NCBI RefSeq assembly: GCF_022834715.1
Contig: NZ_BQKC01000001.1
Span: 1,338,501 to 1,402,500, forward strand
DNA length: 64,000 bases
Direction of reading: 5' to 3'
Origin: Granulimonas faecalis
GTDB lineage: Bacteria > Actinomycetota > Coriobacteriia > Coriobacteriales > Atopobiaceae
In this document: piece after piece, positions 1-7,972 of the stretch
Numbering within the stretch: position 1 is the stretch's first letter
Layout: every line of letters starts with the position of its first letter
Translations under genes and position numbers: made by a program
The notes under the pieces: model-generated
Database searches by the model: none
The model's input: the letters and a program-made list of their open reading frames with translations, nothing else
What the model was told of the DNA's origin: nothing

Positions 1-1189
1 CCGGCGGCAGGTCGCAGGGCTCGGCGCCCTCCCGGGCGGCGATGGCCTCCCGGGCGGCGCGGCGGGCCTTCTTGGCCGCCATGGTGTCGATGGGCGGCTC
101 GCCGGCCATGACGCGGCCGATGCGCAGGGCCATGAGCCGGGCGCCGCGGGCCGAGGGGTGGTCGGCGTCAGCGAAGTAGCGGGCGCGGTCCTCAAGGAGC
201 TCGAGGCCGTCCACGAGGGTCACCTCAGGGTGGCGGGCGCAGGCGTCGGCGATGAGTCCTGGGACCGTGCCGTAGGCGGCGCCGCGGGCCGTGGGGTAGG
301 CGTCCTCGTCGTGAGGCGTCGGCGTGGCGCAGAAGAGGCGGGCCTCGGGCCAGAGGGAGCATACGGTGTCGATGTAGGCGGCGACCTCGCGGGCCACGAC
401 GGTGCCGGACCACCCCTCGAAGCGGTAGTTGGGGCCGAGGGCCACCCACACCGTGTCCGGGGCCTCGAGGGCCCCGAGTCCCATGAGGGCCGTGGGCTGG
501 AACACGAGACCGCCCACGCCCTGGTTCACGAGGTCGAGGCCCTTGTCGGCCGCCACGAGCGCCGGCCAGGTGCCGGCCGGGTCGCCGGCGAGGAACCCCT
601 GGGAGATGGAGTCGCCCAGCACGAGGAGGGTGGGCCGGGGCGGCACCGGGTCCACGTACGTGCCGTCGCAGAGCACCATGCCCACGGTGCAGCCCCTCAG
701 GGCCGGCAGGTAGATGCGCACGTGGCGGCGCGGGTCGAACCCCGGCAGCGTGGGGTCCCCGTCCTCGCCGGCGAGGTCCACCACGAGCTCCACGGGGCCC
801 TCCGGGGGCATGCACGGCGCCACGGGCCGGCCGTCGACCGTGGCCGAGACGCCGTCGAACGGGTCGTCCGCAGGGCCTCCGACGGCGAGCTCCACCTGGG
901 CCACGGTGGTGCGGGGCTCGGGGTCCACGTCTATCTGGAGGGCGCACTCGGAGGCGTCGGTCTCGAACTCGACCACGATCCCGGAGGTGGTGCGCGCCTG
1001 GGCCCGGTAGAGCGACGGGTGCCACGCGGCGCAGCTCCCCAGGGCCCTGAGCTGGGAGGGGAAGAACCGCAGCGGACGCACCCAGCCGGACGCGCCGCGC
1101 TCGAGCGACACGGCCCCGTGGAGCAGCCCCTCGGCGGGGACCTCCACGGGCCAGCTCCTCCCCAGCCTGTGCCAGCGGCATCTGCCCAT
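1..1189 (-). CDS. SGNH/GDSL-type esterase, 3' end cut by window edge
   Basis: Likely hydrolyses ester or acyl groups; the substrate is not predictable. The reading frame is open from an ATG preceded by a GAGAGGGGG ribosome site and continues past base 1, so the C-terminus is missing. The N-terminal half (about 170 residues) looks like the beta-sandwich domain often placed before SGNH hydrolases. The catalytic half starts with LLVLGDSISQGF (block I, nucleophile Ser), has VALGPNYRF in the place of the GxND block, and DADHPSARG (catalytic Asp and His, block V). The block III Asn is preserved as GPN. No signal peptide is visible. A second in-frame ATG lies 30 bases upstream but has no ribosome site. 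A long open frame in the wrong register covers the same DNA and is not coding. Confidence 0.8.
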   Translation of the reverse strand, partial: MGRCRWHRLGRSWPVEVPAEGLLHGAVSLERGASGWVRPLRFFPSQLRALGSCAAWHPSLYRAQARTTSGIVVEFETDASECALQIDVDPEPRTTVAQVELAVGGPADDPFDGVSATVDGRPVAPCMPPEGPVELVVDLAGEDGDPTLPGFDPRRHVRIYLPALRGCTVGMVLCDGTYVDPVPPRPTLLVLGDSISQGFLAGDPAGTWPALVAADKGLDLVNQGVGGLVFQPTALMGLGALEAPDTVWVALGPNYRFEGWSGTVVAREVAAYIDTVCSLWPEARLFCATPTPHDEDAYPTARGAAYGTVPGLIADACARHPEVTLVDGLELLEDRARYFADADHPSARGARLMALRIGRVMAGEPPIDTMAAKKARRAAREAIAAREGAEPCDLPP

Positions 1190-1330
1190 TCGGGTCCCCC
1201 TCTCGCGGTCGGCGCTCATCGGACACCGGCCATTGTCTCACAAGGCACCCAGGGCCCCTCACCCTCGCCCGATGGGTAAGAGCACCCCGGGGCGCCGTGC
1301 CCCGGACAGGATGCGTGGGAAGGGAGCCCC

Positions 1331-2050
1331 GTGACCGTCATCGCGCGCGCACTCATCGTGCTTGTGACCCTCTACGCCTGCGGGCGCATCATGTACCAGG
1401 GCGACGACCCCAAGGTGCGCTGGCGCATCTTCCACGTGGTGCTGGAGTTCTGCGTCGTCATGGTGGGCAACGCCCTGGTGATGGCCGCGCTCCTGGTGGG
1501 GGCCGCCGCGCTGCTCCGGGTCCCCGGGCCCACCGCCGCGCTCATGGGCCTCCTGGTGACCGACGACGGCCGGTTCTCGGCGGGGACGCTCATGACCGCC
1601 ATCTTCCTCCTGGTGTTTGCCACCGCCATCGTGCAGTACGAGGTGCGGCGCCTCCTGCGTGGCCGCTTCGGCTGGGTGTCCATGGGCGGCGACGAGTACC
1701 AGATCTTCGAGTACATCATCCAATGGCTGACCATCTTCTGCGTGGTCTACCAGTGCTTCTTCGAGGGGTTTGCCAGCGTGGCGCGCCTCGGGCACCCGGA
1801 GGGCCTCGGCCAGTTCTTCTCCATCGCCCTCACGCCGGCCAACATCAACCTCGTGCTGCAGCCGTTGCTCATCTCCAGCTGGGTGACCGTGGTGTTGGAA
1901 CGGTTCGCCCGCCGGAACGCCCCCAAGCGCGGGTCCGCCCGCATCAAGGGCCGCTCCCCACAAAAAAGGCGCCCCGGGCCGCATCGCGGCAGCAGGGGGC
2001 GCCGGGGCAGGGCCGATCGGGGCGCGGCTAGGCGTCGAGGCCGTCGTTGA
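1331..2050 (+). CDS. multi-pass membrane protein, unknown function
   Basis: I do not recognise a family. The 239-residue product begins at GTG after a GGGAAGGGAG ribosome site. It has about four hydrophobic segments (residues ~1-20, ~33-60, ~85-105 and ~140-200) with the loop FGWVSMGGDEYQIFEY between the third and fourth. The last ~45 residues are almost all Arg, Gly, Pro and Lys. They are read through the terminator of the convergent PTS gene and overlap its last 23 bases, so the tail may be an accidental extension without function. The body of the protein shows normal hydrophobic segments and host-like GC-rich third positions, which support real coding. Confidence 0.6.
   Translation: MTVIARALIVLVTLYACGRIMYQGDDPKVRWRIFHVVLEFCVVMVGNALVMAALLVGAAALLRVPGPTAALMGLLVTDDGRFSAGTLMTAIFLLVFATAIVQYEVRRLLRGRFGWVSMGGDEYQIFEYIIQWLTIFCVVYQCFFEGFASVARLGHPEGLGQFFSIALTPANINLVLQPLLISSWVTVVLERFARRNAPKRGSARIKGRSPQKRRPGPHRGSRGRRGRADRGAARRRGRR
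1962..2003 (-). terminator. intrinsic terminator of the PTS EIIA gene
   Basis: On the minus strand an 8-bp perfect stem (GGCGCCCC / GGGGCGCC) with a GC-rich loop is followed directly by six T residues, 25 bases after the EIIA stop codon. It lies inside the end of the convergent membrane-protein frame. Confidence 0.8.
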
Positions 2051-2483
2051 TGATGGCGGCGATCTTCTCGGCGTCGTCGGTGGCGCGCATGGCGTCGCGG
2101 AACTCCTCGCGCATGAGCATCACGGCGACGTTGGAGAGGAGCTTGATGTGGGTGGTGCCGGCCTCCCCGTCGGGGACGAGCAGGGAGATGACCACGTCGA
2201 CGGGCTTGTCGTCGAAGGACGGCCACTCGACGGGCTCCTGGAGCTTCACGACGATGACGCCGGCCTCCTTGATGGCGTCGGCCTTGGCGTGGGGGATGGC
2301 GAAGCCGTCCTGCATGCCGGTGGCACCCATGTCCTCGCGGGCGTCGTAGGCGGCGCGCACGGTGGCGGCGTCCTCGGCCATGCCCAGGGCCACGGCCTGC
2401 TCGGACAGGAGCTGGAGGACCTCCTCGCGGCTCTTGGAGGGGTTGTCCACGAAGACCTGGCTTGCCTTAACGAAATCGCTCAT
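2028..2483 (-). CDS. PTS fructose/mannitol-type EIIA protein
   Basis: Cytoplasmic phosphocarrier that passes phosphate from HPr to an EIIB domain. The 151-residue protein has the PTS_EIIA_2 signature GFAIPHAKADA, with the phosphorylated histidine at about residue 65, and the conserved end of the fold (HIKLLSNVAVML). The start at ATG is set by an AAGGAGGCAAC ribosome site; an upstream ATG gives nine extra residues without one. It stands alone, with its own terminator and no EIIB or EIIC nearby. The EIIB-EIIC pair at 53.5-55.0 kb has no EIIA beside it, so this gene may serve it; that is inference. Confidence 0.9.
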   Translation of the reverse strand: MSDFVKASQVFVDNPSKSREEVLQLLSEQAVALGMAEDAATVRAAYDAREDMGATGMQDGFAIPHAKADAIKEAGVIVVKLQEPVEWPSFDDKPVDVVISLLVPDGEAGTTHIKLLSNVAVMLMREEFRDAMRATDDAEKIAAIINDGLDA

Positions 2484-2669
2484 GTTGCCTCCTTGGGGCA
2501 TCTTGGCCACTCATCACGGTTTGGCGGGCGCGGCACCGCGCCCACCTGTCATTATAGGCAGCATGGCACAGCCCAAAACCAATGCCGGGCTTCTCCTCTT
2601 TCTTTAACAGAAAGACATCAGGAAGCCACCGCCGCGCGGCGCCTGCGCGCCCGCCGTCTTGGAGGTCCC

Positions 2670-3245
2670 ATGACCGCTCGCACCGAAGGTCCCCAGCCGT
2701 TCCGCATCGCCGCCGACACCACCCGTCAGCGCATCTTCATCGCCATCGGCGCCGTGGTGGCCGTGGCGTCGTTGTTCATCCTGGTGACGTCGGTGGGCTC
2801 CTACGGGGAGGCGCCGTGGCGCGTGTGGGCCTCCGCCACGGGCGTGGTCGTGGGCTCCGCCTGCGCCATCATCTTCATGCGCATGCTCCCCGAGCACCGC
2901 TGGGCCCTCGAGGTGGACGAACGCGGCATCACCGACAACTCCTCCTCCGCGGCCCCCGGCCTCATACCCTGGGACGACATCGCCGCCGTCTACGACTGGC
3001 AGGTGCGCCAGGGCCACACGCTGGCCATCGACCTCAAGGACCCGGAGGGCCTCCAGGGGCGCATGGCGCCCCACCCCGCGGCCAACGTCCGCGCGCGCCT
3101 CGCCCAGGGCATCCCGGCGGTCGAGGTCCGCGTGGCGGCGTTTCCCGGCTCCTACACCGTGGGCGAGGTGCTCGACGCCGCCCGGGCGTACCGCCCCAAG
3201 GCCGTGAAGCAGCCCCGCCGCTGGAAGGCGCCCAAGAAGCGCTAG
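2670..3245 (+). CDS. PH-like membrane protein, STM3941-like
   Basis: Function unknown. The 191-residue protein starts after GGAGGTCCC. Two membrane segments (residues ~20-42 and ~52-72) are followed by a soluble domain beginning EVDERGITD and containing LIPWDDIAAVYDW and AFPGSYTVGEVLDAA. This is the pattern of small bacterial PH-like membrane proteins of the STM3941 type. The gene near 55.3 kb is a clear paralogue: the segments DERGI-D, the W-D-(D/E)-(I/V) core and PG-YT-(V/C) align in the same order. The 3' end faces the phosphatase gene. Confidence 0.65.
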   Translation: MTARTEGPQPFRIAADTTRQRIFIAIGAVVAVASLFILVTSVGSYGEAPWRVWASATGVVVGSACAIIFMRMLPEHRWALEVDERGITDNSSSAAPGLIPWDDIAAVYDWQVRQGHTLAIDLKDPEGLQGRMAPHPAANVRARLAQGIPAVEVRVAAFPGSYTVGEVLDAARAYRPKAVKQPRRWKAPKKR

Positions 3246-3274
3246 GCCCCGGGCGCCAGGCCCCGGGCCCTCCC

Positions 3275-4051
3275 CTACTCGCCCTCCCGCACCGGCTCGT
3301 AGAACGTGGCCCCGTCGTCCAGGCGCACGATCCCCACCTGGCCCTCCGGGTGGCCCCCCGCCGCCGCGCAGTCGACATCGAGCTTGTCGCCGCCCACCCA
3401 GACCATGACGCCGCGGCCGTCGTCGTCGGCCACGGGGCCGTCCATGGCGTCGGTCACGTAGGGCAGGTAGGTGGAGGGCGTGTGGCCGGCCACCACCACG
3501 GGGGACGGGCCCTCCTCCGACACGAGCCCCGTGGGGCGGTCCCAGAACCCCGAGCGCACCCAGAGCAGGTCGTCAGGGCGCTGGTCCAGGAGCATGGAGA
3601 AGAGCGAGCGCTCGTCCCACACTCCGCCCTCGGGGGGCGCGGGGTCCACGATGCCGGCGTGCACGAGCACCCACGGTCGGCCGCCCGCCGTCACGACGTC
3701 GAAGAGCGGGAGGCGCCGCACCCACGAGACCGTGTGCTCGTAGGCCTCGGGCACCAGGGCCATGAGGCCCTGCGCCGTGGTGGTGCCGCCGTTGCGCATC
3801 CAGAGGTCCCAGGCCGCGCGGTCGTCGGGGTTTCCCACGCAGGAGAGCATGAGCTGCTCGTGGTTGCCGGCGAGCACGGTGGCGTTGGGCAGCCCGCGGA
3901 GCAGGCGGATGACACCCATGGGGTCCGGCCCCCGGTCGACCATGTCACCGAGCACGTAGACGCGGTCGTCGTCGGCGGGCGACGCCTGGGCGAGGGCGCC
4001 GTCGAGCGCCCGCAGGTGCCCATGGACGTCGGAGAGCACGTAGACGGCCAT
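3275..4051 (-). CDS. PPP-family metallophosphoesterase (protein phosphatase / Ap4A hydrolase type)
   Basis: A cytoplasmic phosphoesterase using two metal ions. All motifs of the PPP/calcineurin fold are present in the 258-residue protein: SDVHGH (D8, H10), GDMVDRG (D36, D39, R40), GNHEQL (N63, H64) and the later VVVAGHTPS. The length fits the prokaryotic PrpA/ApaH-like group. The motifs do not separate protein phosphatase from diadenosine tetraphosphatase activity. It is divergent from the Nudix gene and converges with the PH-like gene. The start codon is weakly supported by the distant upstream AGGG-like sequence. Confidence 0.88.
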   Translation of the reverse strand: MAVYVLSDVHGHLRALDGALAQASPADDDRVYVLGDMVDRGPDPMGVIRLLRGLPNATVLAGNHEQLMLSCVGNPDDRAAWDLWMRNGGTTTAQGLMALVPEAYEHTVSWVRRLPLFDVVTAGGRPWVLVHAGIVDPAPPEGGVWDERSLFSMLLDQRPDDLLWVRSGFWDRPTGLVSEEGPSPVVVAGHTPSTYLPYVTDAMDGPVADDDGRGVMVWVGGDKLDVDCAAAGGHPEGQVGIVRLDDGATFYEPVREGE

Positions 4052-4156
4052 GGCCCTCCCCTCCCATCACGGATCTGAAAGCAACCGGCAATCGAGCCAT
4101 CATTTTGACAGGGGTAAATGGGTAGCGCAAACCCACCGCCCCCTGTCCCGCCACCC

Positions 4157-4280
4157 GGACACTTTTGTCCCAATGGTCGGGCACTTTTGTCCCAGCACCC
4201 GGGCACTTCTGTCCCAGCGGGACCGCGCCGCCATGCCGCCCGACCGCACCCGGCCGTGCCGGGCGGCGGGACAAGGTGCC
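4157..4280 (+). repeat. three 22-bp-spaced direct repeats plus one inverted copy
   Basis: Copies of GG(A/G)CACTT(T/C)TGTCCCA begin at 4157, 4179 and 4201, an exact 22-base step. A shortened copy in the opposite orientation (GGGACAAGGTGCC) is at 4268-4280. They lie between the divergent phosphatase and Nudix genes, so they could be regulator sites or remains of a palindromic repeat. Confidence 0.7.
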
Positions 4281-4329
4281 ACAATGGGACGGAGCGACCA
4301 CCCGCAGGCACCCGGACGAGGAGGCACCC

Positions 4330-4743
4330 ATGAGGCAGGTAACCGTGGCGGCGGCGTTCATCGTCGACGGCAGCGACCGCATGCTCGCCTGCCGCCGCAG
4401 CGACGGCGACCAGGCGGGGTTCTGGGAACTGCCCGGCGGCAAGGTGGAGCCCGGCGAGACGCCCGAGCAGGCCTGCGTGCGGGAGGTGCGCGAGGAGCTC
4501 TCCTGCGACCTGGAATCCCTGTGGGCGCTCGAGCACGTGGAGCACGACTACCCCGACTTCCACCTCTCCATGGACGTCTTCTGCGCGCGCATCGCCGCGG
4601 GCCAGGAGCCCGTCTCCTCCGTGCACGACGAGCTCCGCTGGCTCTCCCGCGACGAGCTGATGGACGTCGCCTGGCTCCCCGCCGACGTGGACCTCATGAG
4701 GAACCTCCAGACCTGGTGGGGCGCCATCTTCGAGGAGCACTAG
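4330..4743 (+). CDS. Nudix hydrolase, MutT-like (8-oxo-dGTP or related NTP)
   Basis: Probably removes pyrophosphate from damaged nucleoside triphosphates. The Nudix box GGKVEPGETPEQACVREV followed by REEL is complete (residues ~37-58), and the N-terminal strand VAAAFIVDG and the FWELPGGK block are typical of MutT. The length of 137 residues is normal. The start follows GAGGAGGCACCC. Three direct repeats lie 110-170 bases upstream. Substrate preference cannot be read from the sequence. Confidence 0.88.
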   Translation: MRQVTVAAAFIVDGSDRMLACRRSDGDQAGFWELPGGKVEPGETPEQACVREVREELSCDLESLWALEHVEHDYPDFHLSMDVFCARIAAGQEPVSSVHDELRWLSRDELMDVAWLPADVDLMRNLQTWWGAIFEEH

Positions 4744-4843
4744 GGCACGCGCCCCCGACCGTACGACCGCCGTGCCGCACGGGGTCCCGCCTTTGCCTGT
4801 TAGAATCAGGCCACCTGCACCCGACCGCCCGCGAGAGGATCCC

Positions 4844-5704
4844 ATGGAGGAGAAGCACGTCGCCAACGTCCCGGACGGCGACCCCGTCGTCGAGTCGGCC
4901 TCTGCGACCACTGACCACGAGCACAACCATGCCGGCGTCGGCCCCGTCGTGGGGGTGGTGTGCGCCCTGGCGGTCCTCTGCCTCCTCGCCCTCGGCGTGG
5001 GCGGCTGCACGTCCTCGCTCCTCGTGGCGGGCGCGCCCTACTACTGGGACCTGGACGACGGCTACGGGTACGACGACTACGACGGCTACGGTTGGGACGA
5101 CGACTACGACGGCTGGGACGGCACGAGCCCCTATGACGACTGGGACGGCGGCCTCGGCTGGGACGACCGCGCCTCCGTCGACAAGCTCACGCTGGAGAGC
5201 GGGCTCGAGGCCTATGTGGAATCCTACGACGTGACCATCGACGACTACGTGGCCGCCTCGGACTACTCCGGCGTCCCCCAGGGCGTGCGCGACTGGGTCA
5301 AGGGGCTCTGCGCCCTCGACGCCACCGCCAACGGCACCGTGGTCTCCAAGCTGCGCCCCGCCCTCGCCTCCGCCGAGGACGGCGACGACGAGGCCGCCGC
5401 CAAGGCCGTCGAGGAGGCCCGCCAGACGGCCGCCGACGCCGCCGCCCAGGCGGCAGGGCTCGCCGACGCGCTCCCCGAGGGCGTAGAGGGCCGCGAGGCG
5501 AGGCTCCTCGCCAAGGCGGCCCGCGCCGTGGCCGAGCGCTGGGACGACACGGCCGACGCCCTCGCCGCGCTCGGCGAGGCGGCCGCGGGCAACGGCAGCA
5601 CCACGCTGGACGACTTCGAGGACACTTGCCGCGAGGGCCTCAACACCGTGGCCGACGACGGCTACGAGAGCCTCATGGAGGCGCTGAGCCTCTCGGCGTC
5701 CTGA
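4844..5704 (+). CDS. membrane-anchored protein with an Asp/Tyr/Trp-rich segment
   Basis: Not recognised. The start at ATG follows GAGAGGATCCC; a TGTTAGAAT extended -10 lies about 45 bases upstream. A short acidic N-terminus is followed by one membrane helix (about residues 30-52) and then roughly 40 residues built of DY, DG and DW pairs (for example YDDYDGYGWDDDYDGWDG). The rest (about 180 residues) is an Ala/Glu/Asp-rich helical domain with AAAKAVEEARQTAADAAAQAA, probably outside the cell. The D/Y/W stretch resembles metal-binding or low-complexity linker sequence rather than a known motif. A strong terminator follows. Confidence 0.7.
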   Translation: MEEKHVANVPDGDPVVESASATTDHEHNHAGVGPVVGVVCALAVLCLLALGVGGCTSSLLVAGAPYYWDLDDGYGYDDYDGYGWDDDYDGWDGTSPYDDWDGGLGWDDRASVDKLTLESGLEAYVESYDVTIDDYVAASDYSGVPQGVRDWVKGLCALDATANGTVVSKLRPALASAEDGDDEAAAKAVEEARQTAADAAAQAAGLADALPEGVEGREARLLAKAARAVAERWDDTADALAALGEAAAGNGSTTLDDFEDTCREGLNTVADDGYESLMEALSLSAS

Positions 5705-5717
5705 CCCCCGACCCACC

Positions 5718-5739
5718 GGGCCCCTCGCGGGGCCCTTTT
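5718..5739 (+). terminator. intrinsic terminator
   Basis: GGGCCCC-TCGC-GGGGCCC followed by TTTTC lies 14 bases after the stop codon of the D/Y/W-rich protein and just before thyA. Confidence 0.85.
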
Positions 5740-5769
5740 CCCATGCAACGACACCCCTAGGGAGGCACC

Positions 5770-6618
5770 ATGAGCCACGCCGACGAGCTGTTCTGCTCCA
5801 TGTGTCGCGACATCATAGACAACGGGACGACCACGGAGGGCGAGCTCGTGCGCCCGCACTGGGAGGACGGCAGCCCGGCCTACACGGTCAAGCGCTTCGG
5901 CGTGGTCAACCGCTACGACCTGCGCCGAGAGTTCCCCGCCATCACCCTGCGCCGCACCGCCCTCAAGAGCGCCATGGACGAGGTGCTCTGGATCTACCAG
6001 AGGAAGTCCAACAACGTGGGCGACCTCTCGAGCCACATCTGGGACTCCTGGGCCGACGAGAACGGGTCCATCGGCAAGGCCTACGGCTACCAGATCGGCC
6101 AGGTGACCCACTACCCCGAGGGCGACTTCGACCAGATGGACAAGGTGCTCTACGACCTCGAGCACACCCCGTTCTCCCGGCGCATCATCACGAGCACCTA
6201 CACCGTCGGCGACCTGCCGGAGATGGGCCTCTACCCCTGCGCCTGGAGCGTCACCTACAACGTGACCCAGGAGCCGGGAAACCCCCGCCCCACCCTCAAC
6301 ATGGTGCTCAACCAGCGCAGCCAGGACGTGCTGGCCGCCAACAACTGGAACGTGTGCCAGTACGCCATCCTGCTCATGATGATGGCGCAGGTGTCGGGCA
6401 TGGAGGCCGGCGAGCTGCTCCACGTCATCGCCGACGCCCACATCTACGACCGCCACGTGCCGCTGGTCGAAGAGCTCATCGAGCGCCCGCAATACCCGGC
6501 GCCCAAGGTCTCGCTCAACCCGGCGGTCACCGACTTTTACGACTTCACCGTGGACGACCTCGTCGTGGAGGGCTACGAGCACGGCCCGCAGGTCAAGAAC
6601 ATCCCCATCGCCGTCTAG
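5770..6618 (+). CDS. thyA: thymidylate synthase
   Basis: Makes dTMP from dUMP with methylenetetrahydrofolate, in the cytoplasm. The 282-residue protein has the catalytic block GLYPCAWSVTY (Cys at about residue 157), the folate/dUMP-binding region LNQRSQDVLAANNWNVCQYA, and HIYDRHVPLVEEL near the C-terminus. The Pro-Cys-Ala-Trp version replaces the more usual Pro-Cys-His but keeps the nucleophile. The start follows GGGAGGCACC. Dihydrofolate reductase starts 13 bases downstream, so the pair forms the common thyA-folA operon that regenerates tetrahydrofolate. Confidence 0.96.
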   Translation: MSHADELFCSMCRDIIDNGTTTEGELVRPHWEDGSPAYTVKRFGVVNRYDLRREFPAITLRRTALKSAMDEVLWIYQRKSNNVGDLSSHIWDSWADENGSIGKAYGYQIGQVTHYPEGDFDQMDKVLYDLEHTPFSRRIITSTYTVGDLPEMGLYPCAWSVTYNVTQEPGNPRPTLNMVLNQRSQDVLAANNWNVCQYAILLMMMAQVSGMEAGELLHVIADAHIYDRHVPLVEELIERPQYPAPKVSLNPAVTDFYDFTVDDLVVEGYEHGPQVKNIPIAV

Positions 6619-6631
6619 GGAAGGCGCTCCC

Positions 6632-7132
6632 ATGAAGCCAGAGTTCCGCACCATCGTCTCGGTCACCGACGACTGGGCCATCGGCTGCAAGGGGCGCCTC
6701 TCGGCCTCCAACCGCGCCGACATGCGCCTGTTCAAGGAAAAGACCTGGGGCCACACCGTGGTCATGGGCCGCAAGACCCTTGAGACCCTGCCCGGCGGCA
6801 GGCCGCTCCCGGGGCGCCGCAACATCGTGCTCACCCGCGACGAGTCCTTTGCCCGCGAGGGCGTGGAGGTGGCCCACCGCGTGAGCCAGATCCTGTCCAT
6901 GGTGGCCGACGACGACCTGGTGTGGGTCATCGGCGGCGAGTCGGTCTACCGCACCTTCCTACCCCTGTGCAGCGCCTGCGACGTGACGGTCAACCACACC
7001 CTCTGCCCCAAGGCCGACGCGTGGTTCCCCAACCTCGACACGCACCCCGGCTGGTGCCTCTCCAAGCGCTGCCCGGGCGGTGAGACCGACGAGGGCGTGG
7101 CCTACGAGTACCGCGTGTACCGCCAGCGCTGA
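6632..7132 (+). CDS. folA: dihydrofolate reductase
   Basis: Reduces dihydrofolate, the product of the preceding thymidylate synthase, with NADPH. The 166-residue protein carries IVSVTDDWAIGCKGRL (substrate loop), MGRKTLETLPG and RPLPGRRNIVLTRD (NADPH site) and VWVIGGESVYRTFLP (the conserved GG pair). The start follows GGGAAGGCGCTCCC. The length is normal. A very long hairpin follows the stop codon. Confidence 0.95.
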   Translation: MKPEFRTIVSVTDDWAIGCKGRLSASNRADMRLFKEKTWGHTVVMGRKTLETLPGGRPLPGRRNIVLTRDESFAREGVEVAHRVSQILSMVADDDLVWVIGGESVYRTFLPLCSACDVTVNHTLCPKADAWFPNLDTHPGWCLSKRCPGGETDEGVAYEYRVYRQR

Positions 7133-7154
7133 GCCCTCCCCCGCCCGCACTGCC

Positions 7155-7194
7155 GAGGGGGCCGGCACCCGTCGCACCGGGTGCCGGCCCCCTC
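7155..7194. terminator. 17-bp perfect hairpin between convergent genes
   Basis: GAGGGGGCCGGCACCCG pairs fully with CGGGTGCCGGCCCCCTC around a six-base loop. It lies between folA and the convergent lipoprotein gene and may end both transcripts, though neither side has a run of T. Its core, GGCCGGCACCC/GGGTGCCGGCC, returns at the hairpin near 7.9 kb. Confidence 0.7.
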
Positions 7195-7227
7195 TCGTCA
7201 GCCGGTCCTTGAAACCCCCCGCAGGGA

Positions 7228-7845
7228 TCAGGAGAACTGGCTCATGGCGCTCTGGAGGTCCTGACCGCCAAAGAGCACCTGCAGGACCTCGCCCTCGTTG
7301 ACATAGGTCCAGGAGTTGTCCGCACGCTCCATGGCCAGGTCGGTCTGGCCCGTGGCGATGGGCACGTCCTCGGCCTCGAAGGCGGCCATGAGCAGCTCCA
7401 CGACCTTGTCCTGCACGGCTTGCTGGCCACCCTCGGTCACGAGATTCTGGGCCTCGCCGCTCGTGGCGAACTCGGTGAGGCTGTCCATGTAGCTCTCGAC
7501 GACCTTCTGCAGGTCGACGTTGGAGCTCGTGATCTTGACGGTGGCGGTGTCGCCGTCCACCTCGACGGAGTCGACGGTGTAGTCGAAGTGCCCATAGAAC
7601 GCCTTGATGAGCCGCTCGGACGAGATGCCGTAGGTAGTCTCGAGCTCCTTGAGCTCGTCCATGCTGCCGAGCTCGTCGATGGCCTCCGCATCGAGGCTCT
7701 TGATCTGATCGAAGTTGGAGGTCACCACCGACTTGACCTGGTCGGCCGGGTTGCCGCCACAACCGACGAGACCGACGGCGGGGACCACGGCCAGAGCCAC
7801 GGCGAGGGCGGCCGTGGCCACCTTTTGCCAGAGTTTCTTCTCCAT
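7228..7845 (-). CDS. secreted lipoprotein, unknown function
   Basis: A 205-residue protein with a positively charged N-terminus (MEKKLWQK), a hydrophobic stretch and the lipobox VGLVGC at about residues 24-29, so it should be lipid-anchored to the outer face of the membrane. The mature part is acidic, with VDSVEVDGDTATVKITSSNVD in the style of small beta-rich domains found in many actinobacterial lipoproteins (NTF2/DUF-type). I cannot name a family. Translation starts after AGAAAGG. It sits between two related long hairpins. Confidence 0.8.
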   Translation of the reverse strand: MEKKLWQKVATAALAVALAVVPAVGLVGCGGNPADQVKSVVTSNFDQIKSLDAEAIDELGSMDELKELETTYGISSERLIKAFYGHFDYTVDSVEVDGDTATVKITSSNVDLQKVVESYMDSLTEFATSGEAQNLVTEGGQQAVQDKVVELLMAAFEAEDVPIATGQTDLAMERADNSWTYVNEGEVLQVLFGGQDLQSAMSQFS

Positions 7846-7920
7846 GGGGAACCTTTCTGAAAGTGTCCTTTAGTACGGTTCCCCCATTGTGCCACATTTC
7901 AGAAAGAAAACAGAAAAAAA

Positions 7921-7949
7921 GGGCCGGCACCCATGCGGGGTGCCGGCCC
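7921..7949 (-). terminator. intrinsic terminator of the phosphotransferase gene
   Basis: A 12-bp perfect stem (GGGCCGGCACCC / GGGTGCCGGCCC) is followed on the minus strand by TTTTTTTCTGTTTTC, 24 bases after the stop codon. The stem core is shared with the hairpin near 7.17 kb. Confidence 0.88.
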
Positions 7950-7972
7950 TTGACGTCGGCGACGCAGTGAGC

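Noticed and set aside
225-1262. Long minus-strand open frame rich in Arg and Pro
   Set aside because: It is out of register with the SGNH hydrolase frame, which has all family motifs and a good ribosome site; the other frame has only low-complexity sequence.
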